Shown here one piece after another: positions 41,658 to 49,894 of a DNA stretch of 49,894 bases. This DNA is from JBKHJA01 sp046538375 (lineage in GTDB: Bacteria > Acidobacteriota > Aminicenantia > Aminicenantales > Aminicenantaceae). The stretch spans positions 1 to 49,894 of the forward strand of contig JBKHJA010000005.1 of the NCBI GenBank assembly GCA_046538375.1, in the 5' to 3' direction. Position 1 is the first letter of the stretch, and each line of letters starts with the position of its first letter. A program made the translations under genes and the position numbers. The notes below the pieces were generated by a model. The model was not told the origin of the DNA. It made no database searches and saw only the letters and a list, made by a program, of their open reading frames with translations.

Positions 41658-43419
41658 TAAACCAGAGGAAAAGCGAAGCCCCAAGACCGGCCGCAAAAAA
41701 ACTGAAGATTCAATCCCCGGCCTTGATTTTATCCGGACCACAATTGAGCAGGATTTAAAGACTGATAAATATCAAGGACGGGTTCATACCCGGTTTCCTC
41801 CTGAGCCCAACGGCTATTTGCACATAGGACATGCAAAATCTATCTGCCTCAACTTCGGTCTGGCAGAGGAATACCAAGGCCTGTGCAACCTGCGGTTTGA
41901 TGATACCAATCCAAGCAAAGAAGAAGCCGAGTATGTGGAATCGATTAAGAAGGATGTGCGGTGGCTGGGGTTCGATTGGGATGACCGGCTTTATTATGCT
42001 TCCGATTATTTCCAGCAGCTCTATCAGTATGCGGTGAAGCTCATCGAAAAAGGCAAGGCCTATGTCTGCGATTTGAGTGCAGAACAGATCAGGGACTACC
42101 GCGGTACCTTAACCAAGCCGGGCAGAGACAGTCCCTACCGCAATCGTTCGGTAGAGGAGAATCTGGCTCTTTTTGATCGTATGCGGGCCGGTGAATTTCC
42201 CGATGGATGGCGGGTGCTGCGGGCCAAAATTGATATGGCATCTCCCAACTTGAATATGAGAGACCCGGTCATGTACCGCATTCTCCATGCTTCTCATCAC
42301 AGAACAAAAGATAAGTGGTGCATCTATCCCACCTATGATTGGGCCCATGGCCAGTCAGACTCTATAGAGGGTATCACCCACTCCATATGCACTCTGGAAT
42401 TTGAGGACCACCGTCCGCTGTACGATTGGTTTCTCGAACAATTGGATATCCATCATCCCCAGCAGATCGAATTCGCTCGCCTGAATCTCAGTTACACAGT
42501 GTTGAGCAAGCGGAAACTTCTGGAACTGGTCAGAGAAGGTTATGTCTCAGGCTGGGATGACCCCCGCATGCCCACTATATCTGGCCTGCGCCGGCGAGGT
42601 TTTACCCCCCGGTCCATCCGTGATTTTTGCGATCGGATAGGAGTGGCCAAGAGGGAGAGCATGGTGGATATCGCTTTGCTCGAGCACTGCCTTCGGCTGG
42701 ATTTGAATAAGCGGGCTCCCCGGGTAATGGCTGTACTGAGGCCCCTGCGGGTGGTTATCGAAAACTATCCACGAGGCCAAGTGGAAGAGCTGGATGCTGA
42801 GAATAATCCTGAAGATCCTGGGATGGGAAAGAGGAAAATTCCTTTCTCCCGCCAACTGTATATTGAGAGAGAGGATTTTCGTGAGCATCCACCCAAAAAA
42901 TTTTTCCGCCTGTCTCCCGGCCGGGAAGTGAGGCTGAAACATGCTTATTACATCAAATGTGCAGAGGTGGTGAAAGATAAACATACAGGAGAAGTGACAG
43001 AACTGCGCTGCACTTATGATCCGGAGACCCGTGGAGGCTGGTCTGCAGACGGACGCATAGTCAGAGGAACCCTCCACTGGGTTTCCGCCCCCCACTCCTT
43101 GGGAGCAGAAGTTCGTCTGTATGATCGTCTGTTTGTCAAGGAAGATCCAGTGGGGGAGAGTGAGGGAAAAGATTTTAAGGATTATTTGAATCCCCACTCA
43201 TTGGAGGTGTTGACTTCGTGTCGGGTGGAGCCGAGTCTGGCCCAGGCAAAACCAGAAGACCGGTTTCAATTTTTAAGGCAGGGCTACTTTTGTGTGGATT
43301 CGGTCGATTCTTCTCCAGATGCACTGGTGTTCAACCGGACAGTTTCCTTACGGGATACCTGGGCCAAGATCGAGAAGGCTCAGAAGAAGACCTCCCCAGC
43401 GGAAAATCAGAAAAAATAA
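41620..43419 (+). CDS. glnS: Glutaminyl-tRNA synthetase
   Basis: Class I synthetase charging tRNA-Gln. RFPPEPNGYLHIGHAKSICL near residue 60 contains the HIGH motif; DDTNPSKEEAEYVESIKKDV and the DWAHGQSDSIEGITHSICTLEF segment are GlnRS-specific. The KMSKS-like site is TVLSKRKLL. The C-terminal beta-barrel anticodon domain spans about 390-585. The 599 aa length fits. Two ATGs are possible: 41620 (GGAG 7 bases upstream, 38-base overlap with gltX) and 41647 (GGAG 8 bases upstream, 11-base overlap). Confidence 0.96.
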   Translation: MTTGIGEKAMRSDKPEEKRSPKTGRKKTEDSIPGLDFIRTTIEQDLKTDKYQGRVHTRFPPEPNGYLHIGHAKSICLNFGLAEEYQGLCNLRFDDTNPSKEEAEYVESIKKDVRWLGFDWDDRLYYASDYFQQLYQYAVKLIEKGKAYVCDLSAEQIRDYRGTLTKPGRDSPYRNRSVEENLALFDRMRAGEFPDGWRVLRAKIDMASPNLNMRDPVMYRILHASHHRTKDKWCIYPTYDWAHGQSDSIEGITHSICTLEFEDHRPLYDWFLEQLDIHHPQQIEFARLNLSYTVLSKRKLLELVREGYVSGWDDPRMPTISGLRRRGFTPRSIRDFCDRIGVAKRESMVDIALLEHCLRLDLNKRAPRVMAVLRPLRVVIENYPRGQVEELDAENNPEDPGMGKRKIPFSRQLYIEREDFREHPPKKFFRLSPGREVRLKHAYYIKCAEVVKDKHTGEVTELRCTYDPETRGGWSADGRIVRGTLHWVSAPHSLGAEVRLYDRLFVKEDPVGESEGKDFKDYLNPHSLEVLTSCRVEPSLAQAKPEDRFQFLRQGYFCVDSVDSSPDALVFNRTVSLRDTWAKIEKAQKKTSPAENQKK

Positions 43420-43493
43420 AAAGGATTTCCTTTCACCCATCTGCTTCACTCCTTTTCGCAGAAAAAGAGATGCTTCGCTCAAAATCAATGATA

Positions 43494-43523
43494 TTGTCAA
43501 GGTGAAGCCAGGGGACATATAAT
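43494..43523 (+). promoter_or_regulatory. Promoter of the rlmB-like gene
   Basis: TTGTCA (43494-43499) and a perfect TATAAT (43518-43523) are 18 bases apart, about 40 bases before the GTG at 43564. Confidence 0.55.
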
Positions 43524-43563
43524 AAACGAAGCAAATTTTTTAAGGATCAGAGTCCGGAGTGTC

Positions 43564-44301
43564 GTGAAATCGAAAAAAAATTCACAAAATATCAGCCGCC
43601 TCAATTCACTATGGGAAGCTGTCCGGTCATCTCCAGATAGGATCAACAAGATCTTGATCCAGAGAGAAAAGCGGCAGAAGAAAATAGGGGAAATCATCCG
43701 GCTGGCCCAGGCCAACCATATTCCTGTCCTGTTTGTTCCTAAACAAAGTCTGGATAGACTGGATTCCCGTCACCAGGGAGCGGTGGGGATTTTAGCTGCC
43801 AAGTCTTACACACCCCTTGCTTCTATTTTTTCTTCCTCTTCGGTTCCTTTCCTGGTTCTCCTTGATGGCATAGAAGACCCTCAAAATTTAGGGGCCATTA
43901 TCCGCACCGCGGAGGGGGCAGGCGCAGATGGTCTTGTTCTTCCGGAAAGGAGAGCGGCTGGGGTGACAGAGGCGGTTTCCAGGGTTTCAGCAGGAGCTGT
44001 GGAGCATGTCAAGATCGCCCGGGTTAAGAATTTGGCCCGGGCCCTGGATGATTTGAAAGAAAAGGGAGTGTGGCTGGTGGGAGCAGAAGGAGGAGGCAGG
44101 GAATATTGGTATGAATTCGACTACAATCTCCCTGTAGGATTGGTGTTTGGTTCTGAAGGCAGGGGTTTGCGGCCCGTAATCAAAAAAAGATGTGATAAAA
44201 TCCTGTCCATTCCTCTCCTGGGCCGCCTTGCTTCCCTTAATGTGGCCTCAGCAGCTTCCGTATTCCTGTATGAAGTGGTCAGACAGAGAAGGAAGGTTTG
44301 A
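43564..44301 (+). CDS. rlmB: SpoU/TrmH-family RNA 2'-O-ribose methyltransferase (RlmB-like)
   Basis: Methylates a ribose 2'-OH in rRNA using S-adenosylmethionine. The SPOUT knot motifs are VLLDGIEDPQNLGAIIRTAE near residue 100, LVFGSEGRGLRP near 195, and IPLLGRLASLNVASAASVFLYE at the C terminus. The N-terminal 75 residues form the substrate-binding L30e-like domain. The 245 aa length fits RlmB (23S Gm2251), though TrmH relatives are similar. The start is GTG 43564. It is followed by a separate secreted-protein gene after 77 bases. Confidence 0.88.
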   Translation: MKSKKNSQNISRLNSLWEAVRSSPDRINKILIQREKRQKKIGEIIRLAQANHIPVLFVPKQSLDRLDSRHQGAVGILAAKSYTPLASIFSSSSVPFLVLLDGIEDPQNLGAIIRTAEGAGADGLVLPERRAAGVTEAVSRVSAGAVEHVKIARVKNLARALDDLKEKGVWLVGAEGGGREYWYEFDYNLPVGLVFGSEGRGLRPVIKKRCDKILSIPLLGRLASLNVASAASVFLYEVVRQRRKV

Positions 44302-44378
44302 AGATCATGCAGAGTGCCTCTGAGATATCAGCCTACGGGACACCGGTTATGGGGAAATGAGAAAGAGGGAGGAGTGTG

Positions 44379-45053
44379 ATGTGTAGAAAATTCATTGTCC
44401 TGTTTATTCTCCTCATGTTGATGCTTTTTCTTTTCTTGGTTCCATCGGTGAGGGCGGTGGAGAAGTCTCAACAGGGGATGCTGTCCATCTATTTTATGGA
44501 AGAAAAAGTCGGCTATGAAGAGTACGCCTGGGAGAGCGATGATAGAGGATATCTTCTTTCTGTAAAAGGACGAATAACCAAGCCCATTCCTATGAGGATT
44601 GATCAGTTGACCCTCCATCTGGATAATCATTTTATCGCCGATCAATTTTATTTTAAGGGATCGGTGAACGGGATGGATCAAGAAATTTCAAGCTCCATAA
44701 CAGAAGGCCGAGTGGAGAACACCATCCTGGTTGCCGGTCAGGAACGCAAGAACACGGTCAATATAAGAAGAGATTCTTTTCTTCTTCCCAATCCTGTTTT
44801 TTCACCTTACTTGATCATCACCAAGAAGTACCGCTGCAGCCTAAAAATTCCTGAGGAAAAGCTGGAGCTTTCCGCCTATATCATTCCCCAGCTTGAGGTT
44901 CCTTTTCTTCTGAGGTCCAAACAGGCTCAGCCATGTTGTCTGATCATGGAGATCAGTGGAATCGAGATCGAACTGCAAACAGACAGCCAGGGAGATTTAA
45001 AAGCTGTATTTATCCCTTCCCAGAAATTGAAAGTGATAAGAAGCCGTTCTTAA
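44379..45053 (+). CDS. Secreted protein of unknown function, 224 aa
   Basis: Clear signal peptide: MCRKFIVLFILLMLMLFLFL then VPSVRAVEK, with cleavage likely after VRA. The mature part is rich in short beta-strands (ILVAGQERKNTVNIRRDSF, LSAYIIPQLEVPFLL, GIEIELQTD), suggesting a beta-rich or lipid-binding fold. No cysteine-based lipobox is present. No family is recognised. ATG 44379 has a GGAGG within about 6 bases; a GTG at 44376 is the alternative. The next gene is accA after 131 bases with its own promoter. Confidence 0.7.
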   Translation: MCRKFIVLFILLMLMLFLFLVPSVRAVEKSQQGMLSIYFMEEKVGYEEYAWESDDRGYLLSVKGRITKPIPMRIDQLTLHLDNHFIADQFYFKGSVNGMDQEISSSITEGRVENTILVAGQERKNTVNIRRDSFLLPNPVFSPYLIITKKYRCSLKIPEEKLELSAYIIPQLEVPFLLRSKQAQPCCLIMEISGIEIELQTDSQGDLKAVFIPSQKLKVIRSRS

Positions 45054-45123
45054 CAAGAAGAAGAGAGAACAGGTTTTTCTTTCAACCAAAAGCGGAAAAT
45101 GGTTATGAATGAATAAAGCTGCC

Positions 45124-45151
45124 TTGACATCAATTCAGGCAACTCTATAGA
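45124..45151 (+). promoter_or_regulatory. Promoter of accA-hisS-aspS
   Basis: A perfect TTGACA (45124-45129) and TATAGA (45146-45151) lie 16 bases apart; TAGAAT at 45148-45153 is an alternative -10 with 18-base spacing. accA begins about 34 bases later. Confidence 0.5.
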
Positions 45152-45184
45152 ATAGACGGGTAAAAATTCATTCCTTTTAAGCCT

Positions 45185-46141
45185 ATGAACAAACAGAAAG
45201 ATTTCTACGAGCTTGAAAAAAAGATAATTCAGCTTAAAGAGAAGATAGATCAAATTCAATTCAGTGAAGAGAAAGGCAAGAAAGAGAAGATCTCCAAGCT
45301 TCAAGAAGAGATTGAGACAGAATGGGCCAAAATCAGTCCGCGGCTCACTCCTTTGCATATTGTAAAGATGGCGCGCCATCCCCAAAGGCCTTACACTTTA
45401 GATTATATCGATTATCTGACTGAAGATTTTATGGAGCTTCATGGCGACCGGCGATCCGCCGATGACCCGGCCATAGTGGCTGGCTTTGGTTTCTACCGGA
45501 GGAAAACAGCGGCCTTCATCGGCCATCAGAAGGGCCGTACCACCCGAGAAAGGATAGAGCGCAATTTCGGACAACCCAATCCCGAGGGCTACCGGAAAGC
45601 TCTGCGGGTGATGAAACTGGCTGAGAAATTCGGGTTTCCCGTTATCACATTGATCGATACTCCAGGAGCCTACCCCGGCATTCAAGCGGAACAGCGGGGC
45701 CAGGCAGAAGCCATCGCTCACAACTTGAAACAGATCTCGCAGCTTAAAGTGCCGGTGGTGAACGTTGTTATCGGAGAGGGAGGAAGCGGAGGAGCTTTAG
45801 CCATCGGAGTGGGAGATGCGATTTTAATGCTCGAGAACTCCTTCTACTCAGTAATCTCTCCTGAAGGCTGTGCCGCCATTCTCTGGAAGGATCAGAGTGC
45901 GGTGGACAAAGCGGCTGAAAATCTAAAGATCCGGGCCCAGGATTTGATGGAATTGGGAATTATCGATAAGATTATTCCTGAACCTCCGGGAGGAGCTCAC
46001 ATCAATCCTGAGAAGGCGTTCAAGAATGTGGATAGGGAATTGAATCTGGTCTTGAACAGGTTGGAACAGAAATCTCCCCAGGAGAGACTTAAGGAGAGAC
46101 AAGAAAAGTTCCGTAAGATCGGGGTGTTTGAAGAAAAATGA
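45185..46141 (+). CDS. accA: Acetyl-CoA carboxylase carboxyltransferase subunit alpha
   Basis: Transfers the carboxyl from biotin to acetyl-CoA to make malonyl-CoA, with AccD as partner (not in this window). The N-terminal 60 residues are helical. The crotonase-like domain has FMELHGDRRSADDPAIVAGF near residue 85, then TLIDTPGAYPGIQAEQRGQAEAIA near 157 and VIGEGGSGGALAIGVGD near 195, all family signatures. The 318 aa length is typical. No clear ribosome-binding site precedes the ATG. The stop overlaps hisS as ATGA. Confidence 0.96.
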   Translation: MNKQKDFYELEKKIIQLKEKIDQIQFSEEKGKKEKISKLQEEIETEWAKISPRLTPLHIVKMARHPQRPYTLDYIDYLTEDFMELHGDRRSADDPAIVAGFGFYRRKTAAFIGHQKGRTTRERIERNFGQPNPEGYRKALRVMKLAEKFGFPVITLIDTPGAYPGIQAEQRGQAEAIAHNLKQISQLKVPVVNVVIGEGGSGGALAIGVGDAILMLENSFYSVISPEGCAAILWKDQSAVDKAAENLKIRAQDLMELGIIDKIIPEPPGGAHINPEKAFKNVDRELNLVLNRLEQKSPQERLKERQEKFRKIGVFEEK

Positions 46142-47394
46142 GCAGGAAAAGGCAGATCTCCGCTATAAAGGGGACCAGGGATATTCTTCCTCAGGAAGCA
46201 AGGAAATGGCAGTCTGTAGAGGCCAGAGCCAAGGAAATTTTCGAACTCTACGGCTACAGAGAGATACGGGCTCCCATTTTTGAGGCTACAGAGCTTTTCG
46301 AGAGAGGGACCGGCCAGACCTCAGATATTGTCATCAAAGAGATGTACACTTTCCAGGATAAAGGTGGACGGCTGCTGACCTTACGTCCAGAATACACTCC
46401 TTCTGTGGTCCGTTCGATCATCGAAAACCGGCTTTATCTGCAGCCTCAGCCGTTGAGGTTTTATTTTATAGGTCCCATGTTCCGTTTTGATAAGCCACAA
46501 AAGGGACGCTACCGCCAGTTCCATCAGATGGATATCGAAGTATTTGGTGAGGAAGACCCGGCGCTGGATGCGGAGATCGTGGAGATGGCAGATTATCTTC
46601 TCAGAGAGCTCCAGGTGACCAAGACTGAAATCCTGGTCAATTCTGTAGGCTGCAGGAGGTGCCGTCCTTCTTACTTGAAGAAATTGAGGGGGGAAGCGGA
46701 AAAGTCCAGAGAACTCCTTTGTGCTGACTGTCAGAGAAAGATCAACACTAATCCGTTGAGGATTTTTGATTGCAAGGTCAAGAGCTGCCAGGAAGTCTCC
46801 ACCGGTTTCCCTCATATCACAGGCCATCTTTGTGGAGAGTGTGAGGAACATTTCCACCGATTCTGCTCCCATTTGGACAAGTATGGTCTAGATTACAAAA
46901 TCGAGTCCCGCCTGGTGCGGGGAATAGATTATTACACCAAAACAACCTTTGAAATCGTTTCTCCGAAGCTGGGGGCTCAGGATGCTGTCCTGGGCGGGGG
47001 CCGGTATGATGACATGATGAAGGAATTCGGCGGCCCGGATATGAGTGGGATTGGCTTTGCCGTGGGCATGGAAAGGCTGCTCTCTCTTGTTCCCTTCGCT
47101 GACAAGAAAAAGAATTTTTTGTATGTGGTTTACAGGGGAGATCAAGCCAAGGAAAAGGGAATGGCCCTTGCCCGGAATCTCCGCAAGGAGGGAGTGGAGT
47201 GTCTGATGGAGTTCAAGGAACGGAGCCTCAAGAGCCAGATGAGCAGAGCCAATAAGTTGGGTGCAAGCTGGGTGCTGATCGTAGGAGAAGAGGAAGTGAG
47301 AAAGGGGAAATATCAATTGAAGAACATGATCACTGGTGTCCAGAAAGAAGTCAGCCCAGAACAGATTATGCGCAGCATGTTTGCATCTTCTTGA
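46138..47394 (+). CDS. hisS: Histidyl-tRNA synthetase
   Basis: Class II synthetase. The N terminus has AIKGTRDILPQEARKW. Motif 2 lies around LRFYFIGPMFRFDKPQKGRYRQ. The His-specific motifs are LVRGIDYYTKTTFEIV near residue 260 and AVLGGGRYDDMMKEFG. Motif 3 is GIGFAVGMERLLSL. The insertion domain holds Cys pairs, such as CRRC, CADC and CGEC, as seen in many bacterial HisRS. The 418 aa length is normal. It overlaps accA by 4 bases, and aspS follows 26 bases after its stop, a common hisS-aspS pair. Confidence 0.96.
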   Translation: MSRKRQISAIKGTRDILPQEARKWQSVEARAKEIFELYGYREIRAPIFEATELFERGTGQTSDIVIKEMYTFQDKGGRLLTLRPEYTPSVVRSIIENRLYLQPQPLRFYFIGPMFRFDKPQKGRYRQFHQMDIEVFGEEDPALDAEIVEMADYLLRELQVTKTEILVNSVGCRRCRPSYLKKLRGEAEKSRELLCADCQRKINTNPLRIFDCKVKSCQEVSTGFPHITGHLCGECEEHFHRFCSHLDKYGLDYKIESRLVRGIDYYTKTTFEIVSPKLGAQDAVLGGGRYDDMMKEFGGPDMSGIGFAVGMERLLSLVPFADKKKNFLYVVYRGDQAKEKGMALARNLRKEGVECLMEFKERSLKSQMSRANKLGASWVLIVGEEEVRKGKYQLKNMITGVQKEVSPEQIMRSMFASS

Positions 47395-47420
47395 ACTCAA
47401 TTTTCACCTGAGGAGAAAAA

Positions 47421-49184
47421 GTGGAAGCCAGAGTGAAATCCCCGTGGAAGAGAACCCACTACTGCGGGCAGCTTCGTTCAGAGAATGAGGGCACAGAAGT
47501 TATTCTTTTTGGTTGGGTTCACCGCCACAGAGATTTGGGCCATCTGGTATTTGTGGACCTCAGGGACAGAGAAGGAATTGTGCAGGTGGTTGTCCCTTCC
47601 GCAACAGGAGATCTTTTGCAGGAAGCCAAGAAAGTGAGGATGGAAAATGTGGTGGCGGTGAAAGGAGTGGTGAAGAAAAGAGGGCAGAAATCTCGAAACC
47701 CTGATCTTCTCACAGGAGAAATTGAGGTGGAAGCCACAGATTTAAAGGTTTTGAGCAGGACAAAGGTCCCTCCCTTCCTCATCGCTGATCCGCCACAGGC
47801 ATCAGAAGAACTTCGCTTCAAATACAGGTATCTGGACATGAGGCGTCCTTCCATGCAGCGCAAAATCAAAATCCGCCATCAGGCGGCTCTTGGTATCCGC
47901 AATTATTTAAGTGAAAACGGTTTTTTTGAGATTGAGACGCCTTTTTTGACCAAGTCTACACCTGAAGGGGCCAGGGACTACCTTGTTCCCAGCCGGATTT
48001 ACAAGGGAAGGTTTTACGCCCTGCCCCAGTCTCCGCAGCTTTTCAAACAGATTCTGATGATCGCCGGTTTTGACCGCTATTTTCAGATAGTCCGCTGTTT
48101 CCGAGACGAGGAGCTGAGGGCTGACCGTCAACCTGAATTCACCCAAATCGATGTCGAAATGAGCTTCATCCAGAAGGAAGATATTTTTGCTCTGATAGAG
48201 GGAATGATGGCTGCGGTGTTCGATATCATAGGGGTCAAGATTCAAACTCCTTTTCCTCGTCTTTCCTATGAACAGAGCATGGAGAAATACGGTACCGACA
48301 GACCCGACTTAAGGGGGGGAGGAGAGATAAAAGATTTGACCGAAATGGGATCAAGTCTCCATTCTAAAGTCCTGTCCAAGGTGCTTTCATCAGGCGGAGT
48401 ATTGAAGGGGTGGGTGATGGAAGGGGGAGCAAGTCTTTCCCGCAGTCAACTGGAAAAGCTCAACCAGAAGGCTCAGAATATTGGCGGGCAGGGAGTGATC
48501 TGGCTGAAGAAGAAGGGCGGATTCAAATCTTCCTTGAGAATGGATGAGAAGGATTTTTCCCTGGTATGGGAAAAAATGAAGGCAGAAGAGGACGATCTGG
48601 TGCTCCTGGCAGCAGATAAAAAGGACCTGGTTTTAAGAGTTCTGGGGCAGATAAGAAGCGAATCTATCAAGCCTTCAGGCAGCGGTAAAGCTTACCGGTT
48701 CGCCTGGGTTACAGAATTTCCTCTTTTTGAATGGAGCGAGGAAGAAGAGCGTCTAGTCTCTGTGCATCATCCTTTTACCTCCCCCAAGGAGGAAGATCTT
48801 CCCTATTTAGAGAGGGAGCCTCTTGGTGTCAGGGCCCGCTCTTATGATCTGGTGCTCAACGGTATCGAAATCGGCGGAGGTTCTATCAGAATCCACCATC
48901 TTGATCTTCAGAACAGAATCTTCCAAATCCTGGGCCTGGACCGGAAAGAAGTAAGAGAGAAATTTGGGTTTTTCTTGGAGGCTCTGGGTTATGGAGTGCC
49001 TCCTCACGGGGGGATTGCCATGGGTTTTGACCGCATAGTGATGGTTCTGGCAGGAGAAGAATCGATCAGAGAGGTCATCCCTTTTCCCAAGACAACCAGC
49101 GCTCTCTGCTTGCTCACCGGATCGCCGGCCCCAGTCAAACCTCAACAATTGGAAGAGCTGGGCTTGAAGAAGATCAAAAGCTGA
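47421..49184 (+). CDS. aspS: Aspartyl-tRNA synthetase (bacterial type)
   Basis: Class II synthetase of 587 aa, the long bacterial form with a GAD insertion domain (residues about 290-410). The N-terminal OB fold starts RTHYCGQLRSENEGTEVILFGWVHRHRDLG. Motif 2 is in YFQIVRCFRDEELRADRQPEFTQ (here IVRCFRDEELRADRQPEF). Motif 3 is PPHGGIAMGFDRIVMVL near the C terminus. The GTG start at 47421 has GAGGAG a few bases upstream. The residue that separates Asp-only from Asp/Asn-charging types could not be judged by eye. Confidence 0.96.
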   Translation: MEARVKSPWKRTHYCGQLRSENEGTEVILFGWVHRHRDLGHLVFVDLRDREGIVQVVVPSATGDLLQEAKKVRMENVVAVKGVVKKRGQKSRNPDLLTGEIEVEATDLKVLSRTKVPPFLIADPPQASEELRFKYRYLDMRRPSMQRKIKIRHQAALGIRNYLSENGFFEIETPFLTKSTPEGARDYLVPSRIYKGRFYALPQSPQLFKQILMIAGFDRYFQIVRCFRDEELRADRQPEFTQIDVEMSFIQKEDIFALIEGMMAAVFDIIGVKIQTPFPRLSYEQSMEKYGTDRPDLRGGGEIKDLTEMGSSLHSKVLSKVLSSGGVLKGWVMEGGASLSRSQLEKLNQKAQNIGGQGVIWLKKKGGFKSSLRMDEKDFSLVWEKMKAEEDDLVLLAADKKDLVLRVLGQIRSESIKPSGSGKAYRFAWVTEFPLFEWSEEEERLVSVHHPFTSPKEEDLPYLEREPLGVRARSYDLVLNGIEIGGGSIRIHHLDLQNRIFQILGLDRKEVREKFGFFLEALGYGVPPHGGIAMGFDRIVMVLAGEESIREVIPFPKTTSALCLLTGSPAPVKPQQLEELGLKKIKS

Positions 49185-49331
49185 GTGCTCCCCCTCCAGT
49201 TTTGGCGACAATATCCCTTTTGTGTTGTTAAATATATGTATTCTTTCCGGGCTGCGGGTGGAGACTCCCCTTGTGAGGGCTGGTTGTCTTTTTATGGGGA
49301 TGAACAAACAAGCGGGGGAAAGCTTGATTTT

Positions 49332-49775
49332 CTACTGGGCCAGAGTGCCGCTGTCTCCCACCCGCCATTCACCGTTGACCATGATATAAAGGACAGTCCG
49401 GATCACTTCTCTTTCCTTTTTCTTGTATTTGATGTCCACCAGCATCCAGTCTTCCAGGCCATGGTACATCATGTTGAGCTGGGATTCTTTAGGACCGGCA
49501 AAGTTTCTTCCTCTAAACTTGTCCAGGATGGCCGTGTTTTTATCATAATTTTTGACAGACACGGGGAAGATACCTTTCTTAAGCGAATCCTTCATGATGA
49601 ATTCTTCCACCACATTTTCTGGAGTGTAGTCTTGGTCCATGGTGATCCACTGGTAATCCTGGGTAAGACCGGTTTCCCCTTTCTGTTTAAACAGTGTCTT
49701 ATAGCCAAGATAGCCTCCGATCACCACCGCGTCGATCACCAAAAAGATGATGATGATTTTAACGATCTTGTTCAT
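49332..49775 (-). CDS. Membrane-anchored protein of unknown function, 147 aa
   Basis: Starts MNKIVKIIIIFLVIDAVVIG, a single N-terminal helix that probably anchors it in the inner membrane, followed by about 120 polar residues facing outward. The mature part has mixed beta/alpha composition (TPENVVEEFIMKDSL, DWMLVDIKYKKKEREVIRTV). No family is recognised. ATG 49775 is fixed by GGAGG 6 bases upstream; the open frame to 49799 is less likely. It is transcribed towards aspS from a clear promoter. Confidence 0.65.
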   Translation of the reverse strand: MNKIVKIIIIFLVIDAVVIGGYLGYKTLFKQKGETGLTQDYQWITMDQDYTPENVVEEFIMKDSLKKGIFPVSVKNYDKNTAILDKFRGRNFAGPKESQLNMMYHGLEDWMLVDIKYKKKEREVIRTVLYIMVNGEWRVGDSGTLAQ

Positions 49776-49840
49776 CGGCGTCCTCCGATTGGTGGGCAAG
49801 CCAGGAATAAAAACCCAAAATGGCCATCAAATGTGTACTC

Positions 49841-49869
49841 ATAGTAATTTTTACCTGCCCAAAAGTCAA
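49841..49869 (-). promoter_or_regulatory. Promoter of the small membrane protein gene
   Basis: On the - strand TTGACT (49864-49869) and TACTAT (49841-49846) are 17 bases apart. An inverted repeat, TCAACA (49866-49871) with TGTTGA (49878-49883), overlaps the -35 and could be an operator. Confidence 0.5.
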
Positions 49870-49894
49870 CACATACATGTTGAACGTAAAAGCA

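Noticed and set aside
46630..46860. Several Cys pairs in HisRS as a novel zinc domain
   Set aside because: Similar Cys-rich insertions occur in ordinary bacterial HisRS sequences, so this is not unusual.
1..49894. CRISPR arrays, transposases, phage genes, rRNA operons, riboswitches
   Set aside because: I looked for regularly spaced repeats, mobile-element proteins and familiar RNA patterns and saw none I could support; short riboswitches could be missed by eye.

Overview
The window looks like part of a chromosome from an anaerobic, Gram-negative (diderm) bacterium of moderate GC content. Diderm signs are a LolB-like outer-membrane lipoprotein factor, an MlaEFD lipid-transport set, LPS heptose genes (WaaF, GmhB), a large beta-barrel protein and several lipoproteins. 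A complete Rnf ion-pumping ferredoxin:NAD oxidoreductase operon indicates anaerobic energy metabolism. Candidatus Aminicenantes or another lineage near Acidobacteriota would fit, but that is inference from protein style and gene mix; no marker was searched.

Left part (1-11731, mostly + strand): the end of an unidentified gene, a short conserved protein, polA, a divergent GNAT-like gene, and a tightly overlapping operon rnfC-D-G-E-A-B followed by an RseC-like protein, a NusG-domain-II exported protein and ApbE flavin transferase. Middle (11732-25610, mostly - strand): dnaN and dnaA on either side of an AT-rich spacer that may be the replication origin; an envelope module (TPR lipoprotein, lipoprotein, metalloprotease/propeller/beta-barrel protein); folD and rpmB on the + strand; then fmdB, waaF, gmhB and relA/spoT on the - strand; and an exported MEMO-AMMECR1 fusion gene lying between inverted repeats.

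Right part (25825-49184, + strand): a lolB-ispE-tRNA-Gln-prs-rplY-pth-rpsF-rpsR-rplI-dnaB-mlaE-mlaF-mlaD-radA-yacL-ispD-ispF series, then gltX-glnS, rlmB, a secreted protein, and accA-hisS-aspS. These are housekeeping translation, replication, isoprenoid (MEP pathway), fatty-acid and envelope-lipid genes, packed with many 1-38 base overlaps. A small membrane-anchored protein on the - strand closes the window.

Hand counts of selected 60-base lines suggest the + strand goes from C-richer than G (left of about 12.85 kb) to G-richer than C (right of about 12.95 kb). This fits an origin between dnaN and dnaA. Promoters close to the sigma-70 consensus are visible in front of several transcription units. 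Clear rho-independent terminators are rare. No CRISPR array, transposase, phage gene or rRNA was seen.
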